A DNA stretch of 48,715 nucleotides from an uncultured Bacteroidota bacterium. Lineage in GTDB: Bacteria; Bacteroidota; Bacteroidia; Chitinophagales; Saprospiraceae. Of this stretch, positions 19,293 to 28,290 are shown one piece after another. The notes beneath the pieces were generated by a model. The model was not told where the DNA came from, made no database searches, and saw only the letters and a list, made by a program, of their open reading frames with translations. The position numbers and the translations under genes are program-made. The stretch spans positions 1-48,715 of the forward strand of contig CALMBD010000036.1 of the NCBI GenBank assembly GCA_937861115.1. Reading direction: 5' to 3'. Position 1 is the first letter of the stretch. Each line of letters opens with the position of its first letter.

Positions 19293-19738
19293 GGCTTTTT
19301 TTAGCGTTATTGATTTCTAAATAAAGAAGAATAGAGCCTTGGCCTACTGGGCTCCGTTCTTACTGTACCAAAACAATATCAAATATCAAATAATGAAGAA
19401 GGGGACTGCCTCAAATCCGCCGATCTGGATAACGTGACTATCGAACTGGCGGGTAAGGCAGCTGGGATTCACCGGTCGGATGAAAGCCAATAAAAGATCG
19501 CGCGGTCCTGTTTGCGTGGAATTGGCTCCGTTGGGACCACGTGTCCGCCAAACAGGGCAAACTCCGGCGGCACGCAATATGTCGTCGGAGTTCTCGGCGC
19601 GATTGCTGTTATAAAAGAGTAGACTTTACTGGCACGAACTTGAACCAGCCAAGATTATTCGACAGTCTGCTGCATTACAACAATCTCTGACGATAGCGTA
19701 ACATTGTCAGAACTGCCCCCCGGTTTGTGCTGATGGAC
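19293..19738. other. 446-nt gap between the TcA gene and the HYR gene
   Basis: The gap contains a weak hairpin (GAGCC/GGCTC near 19334-19352) that may end the TcA transcript, and a short coding-like tail reading DNVTIELAGKAAG...DESQ with its TAA at 19491-19493. The second cloverleaf-like element (19497-19603) follows it directly. From 19610 to 19738 I see nothing identifiable. The two flanking genes converge here. Confidence -1.
19497..19603 (+). repeat. Cloverleaf-like structured element, copy 2
   Basis: The outer stem ATCGCGC (19497-19503) pairs with GCGCGAT (19597-19603). Hairpin 1 is CCTGTTTG (19507-19514) with CAAACAGG (19549-19556), continued by CGTGG/CCACG (19515-19519, 19537-19541). 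Hairpin 2 is AACTCCG (19560-19566) with CGGAGTT (19586-19592). The layout, the 7-bp outer stem, the TCCGCCA bulge and the GTTCT(C/T)GGCGC exit match copy 1, while the paired bases differ in a compensated way (AAAGCGC against ATCGCGC in the outer stem). A TAA stop sits three nucleotides before the first stem. Confidence -1.
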
Positions 19739-22700
19739 TCAATCACACAGCAGCAATATCTTTCCTCCTGCAGGTAATTCCCCCGATACAATCATCTGGA
19801 AATAGTACACCCCCCGGGCCGGAAGATCCGATTGCCGGATATGCCATTCCTGGGGCCCAGCAGCAAAAGACTGCCGGCGGTGGAGCACGACGTTGCCCGT
19901 CGCGTCCGATACGCGCAGCGACAACTCATCCGGTTTGTTCAATGTAAAGGGCAAAACGACTTCGCTGCAGAACGGATTGGGAAAAGCAGGCTGTATGGAG
20001 CGCAAGGTTTGCCCGTTTTCGCCGTCAACGCCGTATTGCATTTTTAACGACGCAAACAACTCGTTTTCAACATCGTACACTTCCGGCAAAATACGTTCGC
20101 CGCTTATGCGCAATAATGCCTGCGTACCGGCAGGCGCCGGCATCGACAGGTGCAGCACAAACAAAACCGAATCGGTACCCAGGTTTTTCCGGCCTGATTC
20201 ATTGACCCAACTGACGGCAATTTTACCTCCCGGATGCACCGCCACATGGGCCTCGCCCAGTATTTCCGGGCGACTGAATTCGATCTCCCGAAGTGATGCC
20301 TTTGCCGGATCGAGCGCCAGTTCGAACTGGAAGCCGTCGAGTTGCGACCAGTTTTTTAGCGAAACAGGTATGTCGTATGCAGAGGAAGCCTGCATCGCCA
20401 TGCCGGGGACCCGAAGCAGCAACGTATCGGTCGGGTTTCGCGCCTCGGCCGGATTGGTGGTATTGTTCAGGTCGCCGATTTTCACCCCGATAAAGTCCTG
20501 TTCCACCATATCAGAGTCCAGGGCGCCCAGAAATATGGACTCCGGGAAAGGCACATCGAACGGATTGCCGGGATCGGGGAAGGCATATTTGGCATCAATA
20601 AAACGCCAGGAGGTATTGCCTGCAACCGTATCCGTGATACCCAGGATGAGTTTGCGCAACGAGACAATGTCGAATGTGGTGATGGAACCCGAGCGGTTGG
20701 CATCGGCCGCAATGAGCCGGTAGGGCGTGTCGAGCGTGTCGAGACCCAGAATGTGTTTGGAGATAAGCACCAGGTCGAAGGTTGACACGCCATTCAGCCA
20801 GTTGGCGTTGTTGTGGGGTCTAAGGGTGTAAATATTCGCCGCAGGGACATCCTCAAAAAAATAATATCCGGTACTGTCGCAGTTGGTCGCTTCGAAGAAA
20901 CCGTCGCCGGCAAGGTCAACGGGGATATCCGCCACCGGAACGGACTGCGGCGTCCTGATCGTGCCTTCGATCTGGAACGATGGCGGCGGCGGCGGCAGAC
21001 AAGCGCCGGAAGGATCGGTGATGTTGACCGTCGTCTGGCAGGAAGCCGTATTTCCGGCCTCATCGGAAACCGTAAAGACAACCTGCTGCAAACCAGTGCT
21101 TTGACAGTCAAATACTTCGGGGAATACGGAAAAGATCAACCCAGCCGCAGGAGAGCAATTGTCGGTCGAGCCGCCGTCAAACAGCGCTGCCGGTGGCATG
21201 GCCTGTCCCGATGTATCGAGACTGACGGCCAGGTCGCTTTTGCATACCGCCACAGGCGCGGTGAGGTCTGATACGGTTATGGACATGGTTTGCTGAATGC
21301 TGTTGCCGCAATTATCGGTGGCTGTAAACACAACCAGGTGTATTCCAACGGGATACTGCCCCGAAGCATTCGCGCCTCCCGAAGAGGCGTACGAACTGTT
21401 GTTTTCTACTGTTATGCCTCCGCAGTCGATCGCCTGAGCGTCCTGAATGGCCACAGAAGCCACGCAACCGGTCTGATCCACCCCGACAGTCACATCGGAG
21501 GGAGCAATCAGCACAGGCGGCACGACATCGATGATATCGACGATCTGGGTATGCTCCCATATACCCGTAGAGTCGTCGTTCGGATCGTAAATGCAAAAGT
21601 CGATCACCTTCCAACTGCGCAGGATGCGGGTGCACACCGGCGGCGGCGGGTTGGAAAATATCTGATCGGTATAGGTGATCGAGAGCGGCGAACAGTACTG
21701 CCCGTCAATCGCCGGTTCACCGGTCGCCGGAGGCTCCGTGGTTGCCGGGTCGGCACAACCGTTTACCGTCACATCCTGTGGAAACACAACATCGATATTG
21801 CTTATGCTTTGCAATACGACCTGCTGCACGCAGGATTTTGTATTTCCGGCCTCGTCCACGGCGGTCCAAAGGCGTTGCAACGTACCGGTGTTGCAGGCAC
21901 TTAACGTACCAAAATCAACAAAATCAATACTTTGCAAGCCGCAATTGTCGGTGGCATCTGCCTGACCGGTCAACTGCGTATCCAGGTGATTCTGCTGACA
22001 GGTCAGCACCACATTCGCAGGACAAAAAATATTCGGTTTCAAAAGGTCCCGCACGTTCACTTCCGCAGTACACCGGTTTTCCAGTCCCACCGCATCGGTC
22101 ACCTTGAGGAAGACCTCCAGCGTTGTACCGATGTCCGCGCAACTGACCTGCAGCGCCGGGAAAAACAGGATGTCGTCGCGACTGATGCTCAACTCAACCG
22201 GCCCGCAGTTGTCAAAACTCCCCTGATCGACGGAACCGGCGTTTACAAACCCGATGCCGTTGGTGGACACTGACACTTGCAAATTGGATGAGCAGATGGC
22301 CTGTGGAGGACTGGTATCTTCTACCGTGACGGCCAGCGTTGCAGTAGAGGAATTTCCACAGGCGTCGATAGCAGTGTATGTCACGACATGAGTGCCCATT
22401 CCAACAGCCGGAAAGGGTCCGAAACCGCTTCCGTAGGCCCAGGAAGTGGTTACCGTTACGGCAGAACAATCGTCCGAGACATCTGCCTGGGGCAGGAACA
22501 CCGTTCCGGAACACAAAAAACCGTCGGTCCCGACGGTCATGTCGCCGGGCAAAACCATCTCCGGCGGCGTCTTGTCCTGTACCTTGATAATCTGCAACCG
22601 GTTGGAAATGGTACCGCTGCAAAAATCGATGGCAGTCCAGGTCCGCAATATGGAAAAACCGGCCGGCGGACAGATGTTGATCATCTGGTCGGCATAGGTG

Positions 22701-23482
22701 ATGCCGAACTCACAATCGGGTGAATTGTCGATCGGAATCCCGTCGACTGTCGGCTGGCCGGTCAGCAGCAGGTCGTAGGGGTCCTGCCCGCACTGGAGCG
22801 CGGGGGCAGAAACCCCGTCCAGGCTGGGCGGGAAAACAATCCCTGCGAGCGTTATGTGCTTCAGCCATATTTTCTGAACACAGGTCGTAGAATTGCCCTG
22901 TGCATCGGTCACAAACCACGTCCGGTCGATGCGTTTGTTTACCGGAACACCATTCTGAAACGTGCCGCAGGGCAAAGCCTCCTCACTATCGGAATACGTG
23001 TAATTCAGTTCGCCGGATGCCGTACAGTTGTCCGTCATTACCGGTAAACCGATTGCCCCCGGCGTGGCATCCTGGTTGCAAAAGATGAATTTTTCAGAAC
23101 AAACCACAACCGGCGGAAGGGCGTCGTACACTTGAAGCGTACCGGAACAACTGTTGCCTGAAGCAAGATGTTTGACCTGTGCCGTGATCGTTTGCCCGAT
23201 ATAACTGCAATCGAGCGTATTGCCCGAAATAAGAAAGCCCTGCTGGGTAAAAAGTCTCAGTTGCAACTGTCCCGGACAGGAGATAGCGGCATTTGGAGCG
23301 ATCAGTTGTGTGGTAATCTGTGCCTGGCCGGTGGCGTCGAGGGAGATATTGAGTCCGTCGTTGCAGGAGAGTGTGCATTGGCCGAAGGTGGCGAGCGGCA
23401 GCCCCAAAAGGGAAAGCCCTGTCGCGAATAGTAGGTGCACGACATTGGCTGTCAGTGCATTAGCGTAATCGGATCGGGACAT
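19739..23482 (-). CDS. HYR-repeat secreted protein with dockerin-like, cohesin-like and T9SS sorting domains
   Basis: This 1247-aa exported protein begins with a signal peptide (hydrophobic VVHLLFATGLSLLGLPLATFG). Most of its length is hyalin-type (HYR) Ig-like repeats with recurring DNC and VTYTAIDACGNSS-type motifs, grouped in two similar halves. A carboxypeptidase-regulatory-like unit follows, then a pair of dockerin-like calcium motifs (NGVSTFDLVLISKHILG and DANRSGSITTFDIVSLRKLI), a cohesin-like segment (about 1020-1160), and a C-terminal type A T9SS sorting domain (FPNPF..., last ~86 residues). It should cross the outer membrane through T9SS and become surface-attached or released, where such proteins act in adhesion. 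Its 3' end faces the Tc locus. A 12-bp inverted repeat lies 41 nt upstream of the start. Confidence -1.
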   Translation of the reverse strand: MSRSDYANALTANVVHLLFATGLSLLGLPLATFGQCTLSCNDGLNISLDATGQAQITTQLIAPNAAISCPGQLQLRLFTQQGFLISGNTLDCSYIGQTITAQVKHLASGNSCSGTLQVYDALPPVVVCSEKFIFCNQDATPGAIGLPVMTDNCTASGELNYTYSDSEEALPCGTFQNGVPVNKRIDRTWFVTDAQGNSTTCVQKIWLKHITLAGIVFPPSLDGVSAPALQCGQDPYDLLLTGQPTVDGIPIDNSPDCEFGITYADQMINICPPAGFSILRTWTAIDFCSGTISNRLQIIKVQDKTPPEMVLPGDMTVGTDGFLCSGTVFLPQADVSDDCSAVTVTTSWAYGSGFGPFPAVGMGTHVVTYTAIDACGNSSTATLAVTVEDTSPPQAICSSNLQVSVSTNGIGFVNAGSVDQGSFDNCGPVELSISRDDILFFPALQVSCADIGTTLEVFLKVTDAVGLENRCTAEVNVRDLLKPNIFCPANVVLTCQQNHLDTQLTGQADATDNCGLQSIDFVDFGTLSACNTGTLQRLWTAVDEAGNTKSCVQQVVLQSISNIDVVFPQDVTVNGCADPATTEPPATGEPAIDGQYCSPLSITYTDQIFSNPPPPVCTRILRSWKVIDFCIYDPNDDSTGIWEHTQIVDIIDVVPPVLIAPSDVTVGVDQTGCVASVAIQDAQAIDCGGITVENNSSYASSGGANASGQYPVGIHLVVFTATDNCGNSIQQTMSITVSDLTAPVAVCKSDLAVSLDTSGQAMPPAALFDGGSTDNCSPAAGLIFSVFPEVFDCQSTGLQQVVFTVSDEAGNTASCQTTVNITDPSGACLPPPPPSFQIEGTIRTPQSVPVADIPVDLAGDGFFEATNCDSTGYYFFEDVPAANIYTLRPHNNANWLNGVSTFDLVLISKHILGLDTLDTPYRLIAADANRSGSITTFDIVSLRKLILGITDTVAGNTSWRFIDAKYAFPDPGNPFDVPFPESIFLGALDSDMVEQDFIGVKIGDLNNTTNPAEARNPTDTLLLRVPGMAMQASSAYDIPVSLKNWSQLDGFQFELALDPAKASLREIEFSRPEILGEAHVAVHPGGKIAVSWVNESGRKNLGTDSVLFVLHLSMPAPAGTQALLRISGERILPEVYDVENELFASLKMQYGVDGENGQTLRSIQPAFPNPFCSEVVLPFTLNKPDELSLRVSDATGNVVLHRRQSFAAGPQEWHIRQSDLPARGVYYFQMIVSGELPAGGKILLLCD

Positions 23483-23523
23483 TAGCAGACTGATTAAATC
23501 GATGATTAAACGATAAAGGCGGC

Positions 23524-23567
23524 GCCGTTCAGGGGATCCGCATGAAAGGTTTTACCCCCTGAACGGC
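23524..23567 (-). promoter_or_regulatory. Perfect 12-bp inverted repeat upstream of the HYR gene
   Basis: GCCGTTCAGGGG (23524-23535) and CCCCTGAACGGC (23556-23567) are exact reverse complements separated by 20 nt. The loop contains GATCCGCATGA, close to the core of the terminal repeats of the MITE-like element at 32729-32882. It lies in the 187-nt gap between the HYR gene and the GMC oxidoreductase gene. It could be an operator or RNA hairpin in the HYR leader, a terminator-like structure without a T-run, or a repeat-element remnant. Confidence -1.
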
Positions 23568-23669
23568 TCAAATTCAATGCCACAAACTGCGATTAACCGG
23601 GATGGCATATGCGATAGGAAATTTTTAACAAGTGGTAAGTGATAAGTCGCAGATGACGTCAATGACAAT

Positions 23670-25619
23670 TCACCCAATCTGCTTCGCCACCCAGCAGGCA
23701 AGCGCCTGTATGCTGAGCATGGGGTTGGCGCCGCTGGCAGAGGGGAACAGGCTGCCATCGGCCACAAAAAGGTTGCGCACTTCGCGGGTTTCGCCGTTGG
23801 GTTTGACGGGATAGTCCTTGCCGCCACCCATGCGGCAGGTACCCATTTGGTGCGCAGAGAAGAGGCTGAAATGGTTGGCGCCCCAGTTTTTTGCCTGAAT
23901 TTCTGCCAAAAATGCATCCAAATGCCCGCTGGCCGGACTGAAATGCGCCGGCCGGTTGTGCATGACGGAAATGCGTTGTGCCCCGGCAGCATGGTGCAGG
24001 CGCACCGATTCCAGCATACCCCTGAGCAGGTGTCGCTTGTCGTAATCGTTTAGCCTGTAATGAATTACGGGCTGCCCGGATCGTTTTCCCACAGATACTT
24101 TCCCGCCAAAGCGGTCACGGGTCAGGCAAATATGAACTCCAAGATGACTGATTTCCGTCAGATCGGCTTTGAAGCGTTCCCCGCCGTCCCAACCCATCGC
24201 GAAAGCAGCCAGTCCGGGGTGTAGCGGCGGGCATTCGATACGCACGCCCCAGTTGCAGTCGAGCCGTTCAAACTCCCGCACGATAACCGACATCATCGGG
24301 CCGTACCAGGGTTGTGTTTCCTGTTGGTAAAAGGCGCCGACAGCCACCACGGGGTGCAGGTACAGGTTGCGGCCAATCTGGGGGTGCTCCAGACCGCTCC
24401 GGAGCAACAAAACAGGCGTATGCAAGGCCCCGGCAGCAACCACGACGCGACGCGCATGGATGCGGAACCCGGTGCCTTCAGCGCCTGTCGCTTCACCGTT
24501 TTTCACGATGATCCGCTGTATATCGACATTGGGGAGTATCCGCGCACCATGCGCTACGGCATCCGGCAGAAAAGTCTGTACCGCTCCCTGCTTGATCCCG
24601 TAGGCGTCGCCGTAACAGGAAAAGCCTGCGGCCTTCCAGGCGACATCCTGCGGCAGGTTTCCGGGAAAACGCATATTCATCGGAATGGCGCCCGCACGGT
24701 ATCCCAGTTTGGCGGCGGCATCGAGCAGCAATTGATTCTGGATATCGTGCTGAAAATCCGCGCTAACCGAGTTCCGGCGTTCCACCATGTCAAACCCCTT
24801 TTCATAGGCCGGCTCCAGGAAATGCGGGTTGTCGTGCTCCCTGGCCCACTCTTCCAGCACGTAATCCGGCGTGCGTAGCGCACCGGCCCAGTTGATCGTC
24901 GTGCCGCCCCCCAGCGTACTGCCCGCCAGCACGGTTACCGCGCCATCCTGCGAGGTAAGCAATCCGCCCGACTCAAAATGCCGGCGCAACATGGGCAATT
25001 CCTGTTGGGTAAACGCGTGTGTGGGTGCATAATCCCCTTTTTCAACGATCAGTACATCGTGACCCGCTGCCGCGAGTTCCGCCGCCACGATGCTCCCGCC
25101 GGCGCCGCTGCCGATCACCAGCACATCGCAATCCAGCGTCGTCCCCGGTTGCGGCCGAAAGACAGGCAGGGGTGCAGGGTCCGGCTGCACAAATGAATTA
25201 AACGGCTGATAACCAATCGTTTTCCAGTTTGGATTAACGGTTGCTCCTGTTGGAATATCACCGAAAAAGATTAATGCCGTGAGTTTGCGCAGCACATTGA
25301 ATGCGTTGCGCAACTGGGGCAGCGGACTCTCAGCCCAGTGCCGCAGCAGATCGGTGCATTGGGATGGGGTTAGGCGGTCGGCGGGTTTGAGCGGACCAAA
25401 CCACGTCAGTCCGAGCAAGGGACTTGAGATCAGGAAAAGCAACTGGTCGAACTGTGCCTTGTCTTCGGCTTTGACGCCGGCCAGCAGTTCGAGGATACGC
25501 TCGGGCGCCTGGACATCGCTCGGCTTTCTCGCCCAATAGCCGTCGGGGTCGTCCGTTTTTGAAATGGCCGGGATAAAGGCATCACAGAGCGCGGATAAGG
25601 CGGAAAGGCGTCGGTTCAT
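23670..25619 (-). CDS. GMC family FAD-dependent oxidoreductase (long-chain alcohol oxidase-like)
   Basis: This 649-aa flavoprotein has the dinucleotide motif GSGAGG at residues 170-175 followed by VEKGD, the GMC signatures TLGGGTTINWAGALR and AGALHTPVLLLRSGL, and the C-terminal GMC_oxred_C block SAHQMGTCRMGG (from about 588) with ADGSLFPSASGANPM. The histidine of SAHQMG lies in the expected active-site region. The ~160-residue N-terminal extension resembles that of long-chain alcohol oxidases rather than choline dehydrogenases. The enzyme probably oxidises an alcohol to an aldehyde, and the substrate is unknown. It is last in a likely operon after the GH3-family and 160-aa genes, 55 nt after the latter. 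No signal peptide is seen. Confidence -1.
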   Translation of the reverse strand: MNRRLSALSALCDAFIPAISKTDDPDGYWARKPSDVQAPERILELLAGVKAEDKAQFDQLLFLISSPLLGLTWFGPLKPADRLTPSQCTDLLRHWAESPLPQLRNAFNVLRKLTALIFFGDIPTGATVNPNWKTIGYQPFNSFVQPDPAPLPVFRPQPGTTLDCDVLVIGSGAGGSIVAAELAAAGHDVLIVEKGDYAPTHAFTQQELPMLRRHFESGGLLTSQDGAVTVLAGSTLGGGTTINWAGALRTPDYVLEEWAREHDNPHFLEPAYEKGFDMVERRNSVSADFQHDIQNQLLLDAAAKLGYRAGAIPMNMRFPGNLPQDVAWKAAGFSCYGDAYGIKQGAVQTFLPDAVAHGARILPNVDIQRIIVKNGEATGAEGTGFRIHARRVVVAAGALHTPVLLLRSGLEHPQIGRNLYLHPVVAVGAFYQQETQPWYGPMMSVIVREFERLDCNWGVRIECPPLHPGLAAFAMGWDGGERFKADLTEISHLGVHICLTRDRFGGKVSVGKRSGQPVIHYRLNDYDKRHLLRGMLESVRLHHAAGAQRISVMHNRPAHFSPASGHLDAFLAEIQAKNWGANHFSLFSAHQMGTCRMGGGKDYPVKPNGETREVRNLFVADGSLFPSASGANPMLSIQALACWVAKQIG

Positions 25620-25674
25620 GGCGGCAAATATAGCGCACAGGACGCTTCATTCTGCCGCTTTCCATACTCCGGGG

Positions 25675-26157
25675 TCAGGCAATTTCGCCGCTTGCCAGAA
25701 TCTCCAGACGGAGCGTCCGGGATGTGGAGGGGTCCAACAAGTCCTCGGAACCGTAGGAAGTGCCCAGGGCGATATCGAGTTCGTACTCGCCGTTGATAGT
25801 GGCCACAGCACGATGCACCTTGCCCTCTTCTATCCTGGTATAGGCAATCACCTCGCGGTCAATCAGTTCGCCGCGAATGTTAAAGGTAGCGAGTATGTAT
25901 TCGTAGTTCAGCAGTTCTGCTTTCCACCAGACGAGCGCGATGAATTCTTTGGTATCGTCGATCGCAAAGCAGGGGACGTATTCCGTAAACTCGTCGTCAG
26001 CAACCTCTTCTTCGGTGGGATGTATGAACGTGGAGATCAACGCTTCGGAGAGCGGCGGGTTTTCCGTGCTGAATAAATGATGCGTATCCTCTCCCAGCGT
26101 GACAGGCATGCTGACAGGCGGGAATTTGGATACAAAGTCGGCAAAGTTCAATTTCAT
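25675..26157 (-). CDS. Unknown conserved-looking 160-aa protein in the GH3/GMC operon
   Basis: I do not recognise this protein. It is acidic and soluble, with no signal peptide or membrane helix. It reads as a beta-rich fold: a run of strands around YVPCFAIDDTKEFIALVWWKAELLNYEYILATFNIRGELIDREVIAY resembles an enzyme-regulatory or lipocalin-like sheet, but no family motif is clear. It lies 27 nt after the GH3-family gene and 55 nt before the GMC oxidoreductase gene on the same strand, so it is probably co-transcribed with both and may serve the same pathway. Confidence -1.
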   Translation of the reverse strand: MKLNFADFVSKFPPVSMPVTLGEDTHHLFSTENPPLSEALISTFIHPTEEEVADDEFTEYVPCFAIDDTKEFIALVWWKAELLNYEYILATFNIRGELIDREVIAYTRIEEGKVHRAVATINGEYELDIALGTSYGSEDLLDPSTSRTLRLEILASGEIA

Positions 26158-26184
26158 CGTACAAGTGAATTTTCCGGGTGCAGG

Positions 26185-27729
26185 TCAGGCAGGAATACCC
26201 TGCCCGCTCAAATAAGCCTCAAACCCGGCTAATTGTTCACCCTTGAGCACACGCGGTATCTTGGCCTGGCCATTCAGTTTACCCCGGTTTTCGAGCCAGC
26301 GAAGGAACACATCGTTCGACAGCAGTTGCACCCGCACCTCGCGCAGCGCGTAGATGCGCTCTATGGCGTAGTCATCGTTCAGGCGGCACAATTCCGCGTC
26401 TACCGCTGTCATAAATGCCTCCGGCGTGACGGACGGATTTTCGACGGATACATACCACTGGTGCGCCCAAAAAGAGCCTTCACGGACGCCAGCTACGGTG
26501 AATTCACGGACGCCGGCGTTCAGCAACTTGTCGGCGTGGTTGACGGCGGCGTTCAGGTTGTCGATGGAGAGGTGTTCGCCGCAAACGGATAAAAATTGCT
26601 TGGTGCGGCCGGTGAGTTTAAACTCGCACCGGGCGAGATCGGTAAACTGGATCGTATCGCCCAGCAGATAGCGCCATGCTCCCGCATTGGTGCTGATGAG
26701 TGTGGCATAAGGCACGCCTTCCTGCACCTCGTTCAGCGACAGGGTTTGGGGAAATGCCGTGCGCAGGTCGCCGTTTTCGTTGAAATTCTCACCGGTAAAC
26801 GGTACAAATTCAAAGTAGACCCCGCAATCGGTCAGCATGCGCATCGCGCGTGTTTCCGGCCGGTTTTGATAGGAGAAAAAGCCCTCAGAGGCCATGTAAC
26901 TGTCCACATATTGCATGGGACGACCCAGCATTTGTTCAAAAACAGGCCGGTAAGGCTCGAAAAATACCCCGCCGTGTACAAAGACTTCGAAATTCGGCCA
27001 TATCTCGTGGATATTCCGCAGTTTGTATTTTTCGATGATGCGTTCCATGATCATCTGCATCCACATGGGATTGCTGACGGCAAAACCGATGTCCCACGAG
27101 GGCGCCTCGTCCGCGATTCGCTCTATCCGTTCGCTCCATTCGGGCAGGTCGGTGATATGCCTGCCGGGCTTGTAGTACCGCTCGATCCAGAGGGGCCTGT
27201 TCAGTCCGATGATCCCGCTGAGGTCGCCCGACCAGTGCAGGCCTTCCCGTTTGGGCATGGTGCAGGAGCCGACCATCAACATCTGGGTCGTGAACTGTTT
27301 GGCGGAAAGGCCGAATTTTGTGATATCGAAAAACAAACGGCGGGAGCCGCGCTTCATACCGCGCAGCATGTCTTCCGTGACAGGTATATATTTGGAAGAG
27401 GCCTGACTGGTGCCGCTCGACAGGGCGTAATATGGAATAACACCCGGCCAGCAGACATCCGGCTCATCGGCCAGGTGCGCACGCGACCACCAGCGCTCGT
27501 ACATGCCCTGGTAATCCGTGGCGGGCACCTGTTCCCTGAAATTCAGCCATGCATTGTCTGAAAGCAGAATATCGGCAAATCCGTGATGGCGGCCAAATGA
27601 AGTGTGTTTTGCTTTCTGCAACAGCACAAGCAGCTGCTTGTATTGAAGATCGAAGGCGGTAAGGCGGGGTTGGGCGGCGAGGGAACCCCACTGGGCGCCT
27701 TTCCGGATGATTGAGCCAAGCAGCGACAT
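26185..27729 (-). CDS. GH3 auxin-responsive promoter family protein (acyl-adenylate ligase-like)
   Basis: This 514-aa protein belongs to the GH3 family of the ANL adenylating superfamily. Visible signatures are the N-terminal TSFGRHHGF and YQGMYERWW, the phosphate-binding-like IPYYALSSGTSQASSKYIPVT, the central YMASEGFFSYQNRP, and LTGRTKQFLSVCGEHLSIDNLN near the hinge. Plant GH3 enzymes join amino acids to acyl acids through an acyl-adenylate. The bacterial members are widespread in Bacteroidota and mostly uncharacterised, so the substrate cannot be given. It is the first gene of a likely operon with the 160-aa protein and the GMC oxidoreductase. A good -7 promoter element (TATTTTTGC) lies 37 nt upstream. 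Confidence -1.
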   Translation of the reverse strand: MSLLGSIIRKGAQWGSLAAQPRLTAFDLQYKQLLVLLQKAKHTSFGRHHGFADILLSDNAWLNFREQVPATDYQGMYERWWSRAHLADEPDVCWPGVIPYYALSSGTSQASSKYIPVTEDMLRGMKRGSRRLFFDITKFGLSAKQFTTQMLMVGSCTMPKREGLHWSGDLSGIIGLNRPLWIERYYKPGRHITDLPEWSERIERIADEAPSWDIGFAVSNPMWMQMIMERIIEKYKLRNIHEIWPNFEVFVHGGVFFEPYRPVFEQMLGRPMQYVDSYMASEGFFSYQNRPETRAMRMLTDCGVYFEFVPFTGENFNENGDLRTAFPQTLSLNEVQEGVPYATLISTNAGAWRYLLGDTIQFTDLARCEFKLTGRTKQFLSVCGEHLSIDNLNAAVNHADKLLNAGVREFTVAGVREGSFWAHQWYVSVENPSVTPEAFMTAVDAELCRLNDDYAIERIYALREVRVQLLSNDVFLRWLENRGKLNGQAKIPRVLKGEQLAGFEAYLSGQGIPA

Positions 27730-27765
27730 AGGCTAAACGGTATAGAGTGATTTTCAAAAACGGGG

Positions 27766-27774
27766 GCAAAAATA
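27766..27774 (-). promoter_or_regulatory. Candidate Bacteroidota -7 element for the GH3 operon
   Basis: On the minus strand the sequence TATTTTTGC matches the TAnnTTTGC consensus of the Bacteroidota primary sigma factor and sits 37 nt before the GH3 start codon. No convincing TTG -33 box is visible at the usual distance. Inferred from pattern only. Confidence -1.
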
Positions 27775-28250
27775 TCCTTTTCGGGGTTGCTGTAAAAAGT
27801 TTATGATTTTGTTCACAAACACATCGTCGAACAAACGTACCGGAACCACCAACACGGCGCTACACCCGGTGTATTATTCGTCGGTGGATCAGATACATTC
27901 GGCGACGGTATCCCGGCTTTCAGGGTGTTTCCGGAGATATGGGGCAAAACACCTGCAACCCCGGTCTGCACACCCTGTCTTTGATTTCAAGATTCTGACA
28001 AACCGCAACCCCAAAATCCGTGCTTTCCAACCGAATCCGCTTTCCACACTTGCCTGAGTTGTGCATGTTGCGCCTGATGCGCAGCAGCATCCTGTTGACG
28101 TCGTGATTTACGGGGCTCACTGCATATAAGATGCAGATTCACTGTTTTTGAATGGCATTTTTCCCGGACGGGGCGCTAAATTGATCCTGTCTTACAGATT
28201 TGAAGGAGTATTTTATCATACCATAGCAGAGCAATAACACGGAGGTTTTC

Positions 28251-28288
28251 CAGGCGCTCGACGCAAGTCGGACGCCTGATTCTTTTTT
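28251..28288 (+). terminator. Orphan intrinsic terminator
   Basis: CAGGCG (28251-28256) pairs with CGCCTG (28273-28278), and an inner CGAC-GCAA-GTCG arm forms a stable GNRA loop. The stem is followed by TTCTTTTTTT-like sequence on the plus strand. No plus-strand gene lies upstream, so it may end an unannotated small transcript. Confidence -1.
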
Positions 28289-28290
28289 TA

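Noticed and set aside
27803-28057. 84-codon plus-strand frame in the 773-nt gap
   Set aside because: Basic, low-complexity composition, no motif, no promoter; the orphan terminator is about 190 nt further on.
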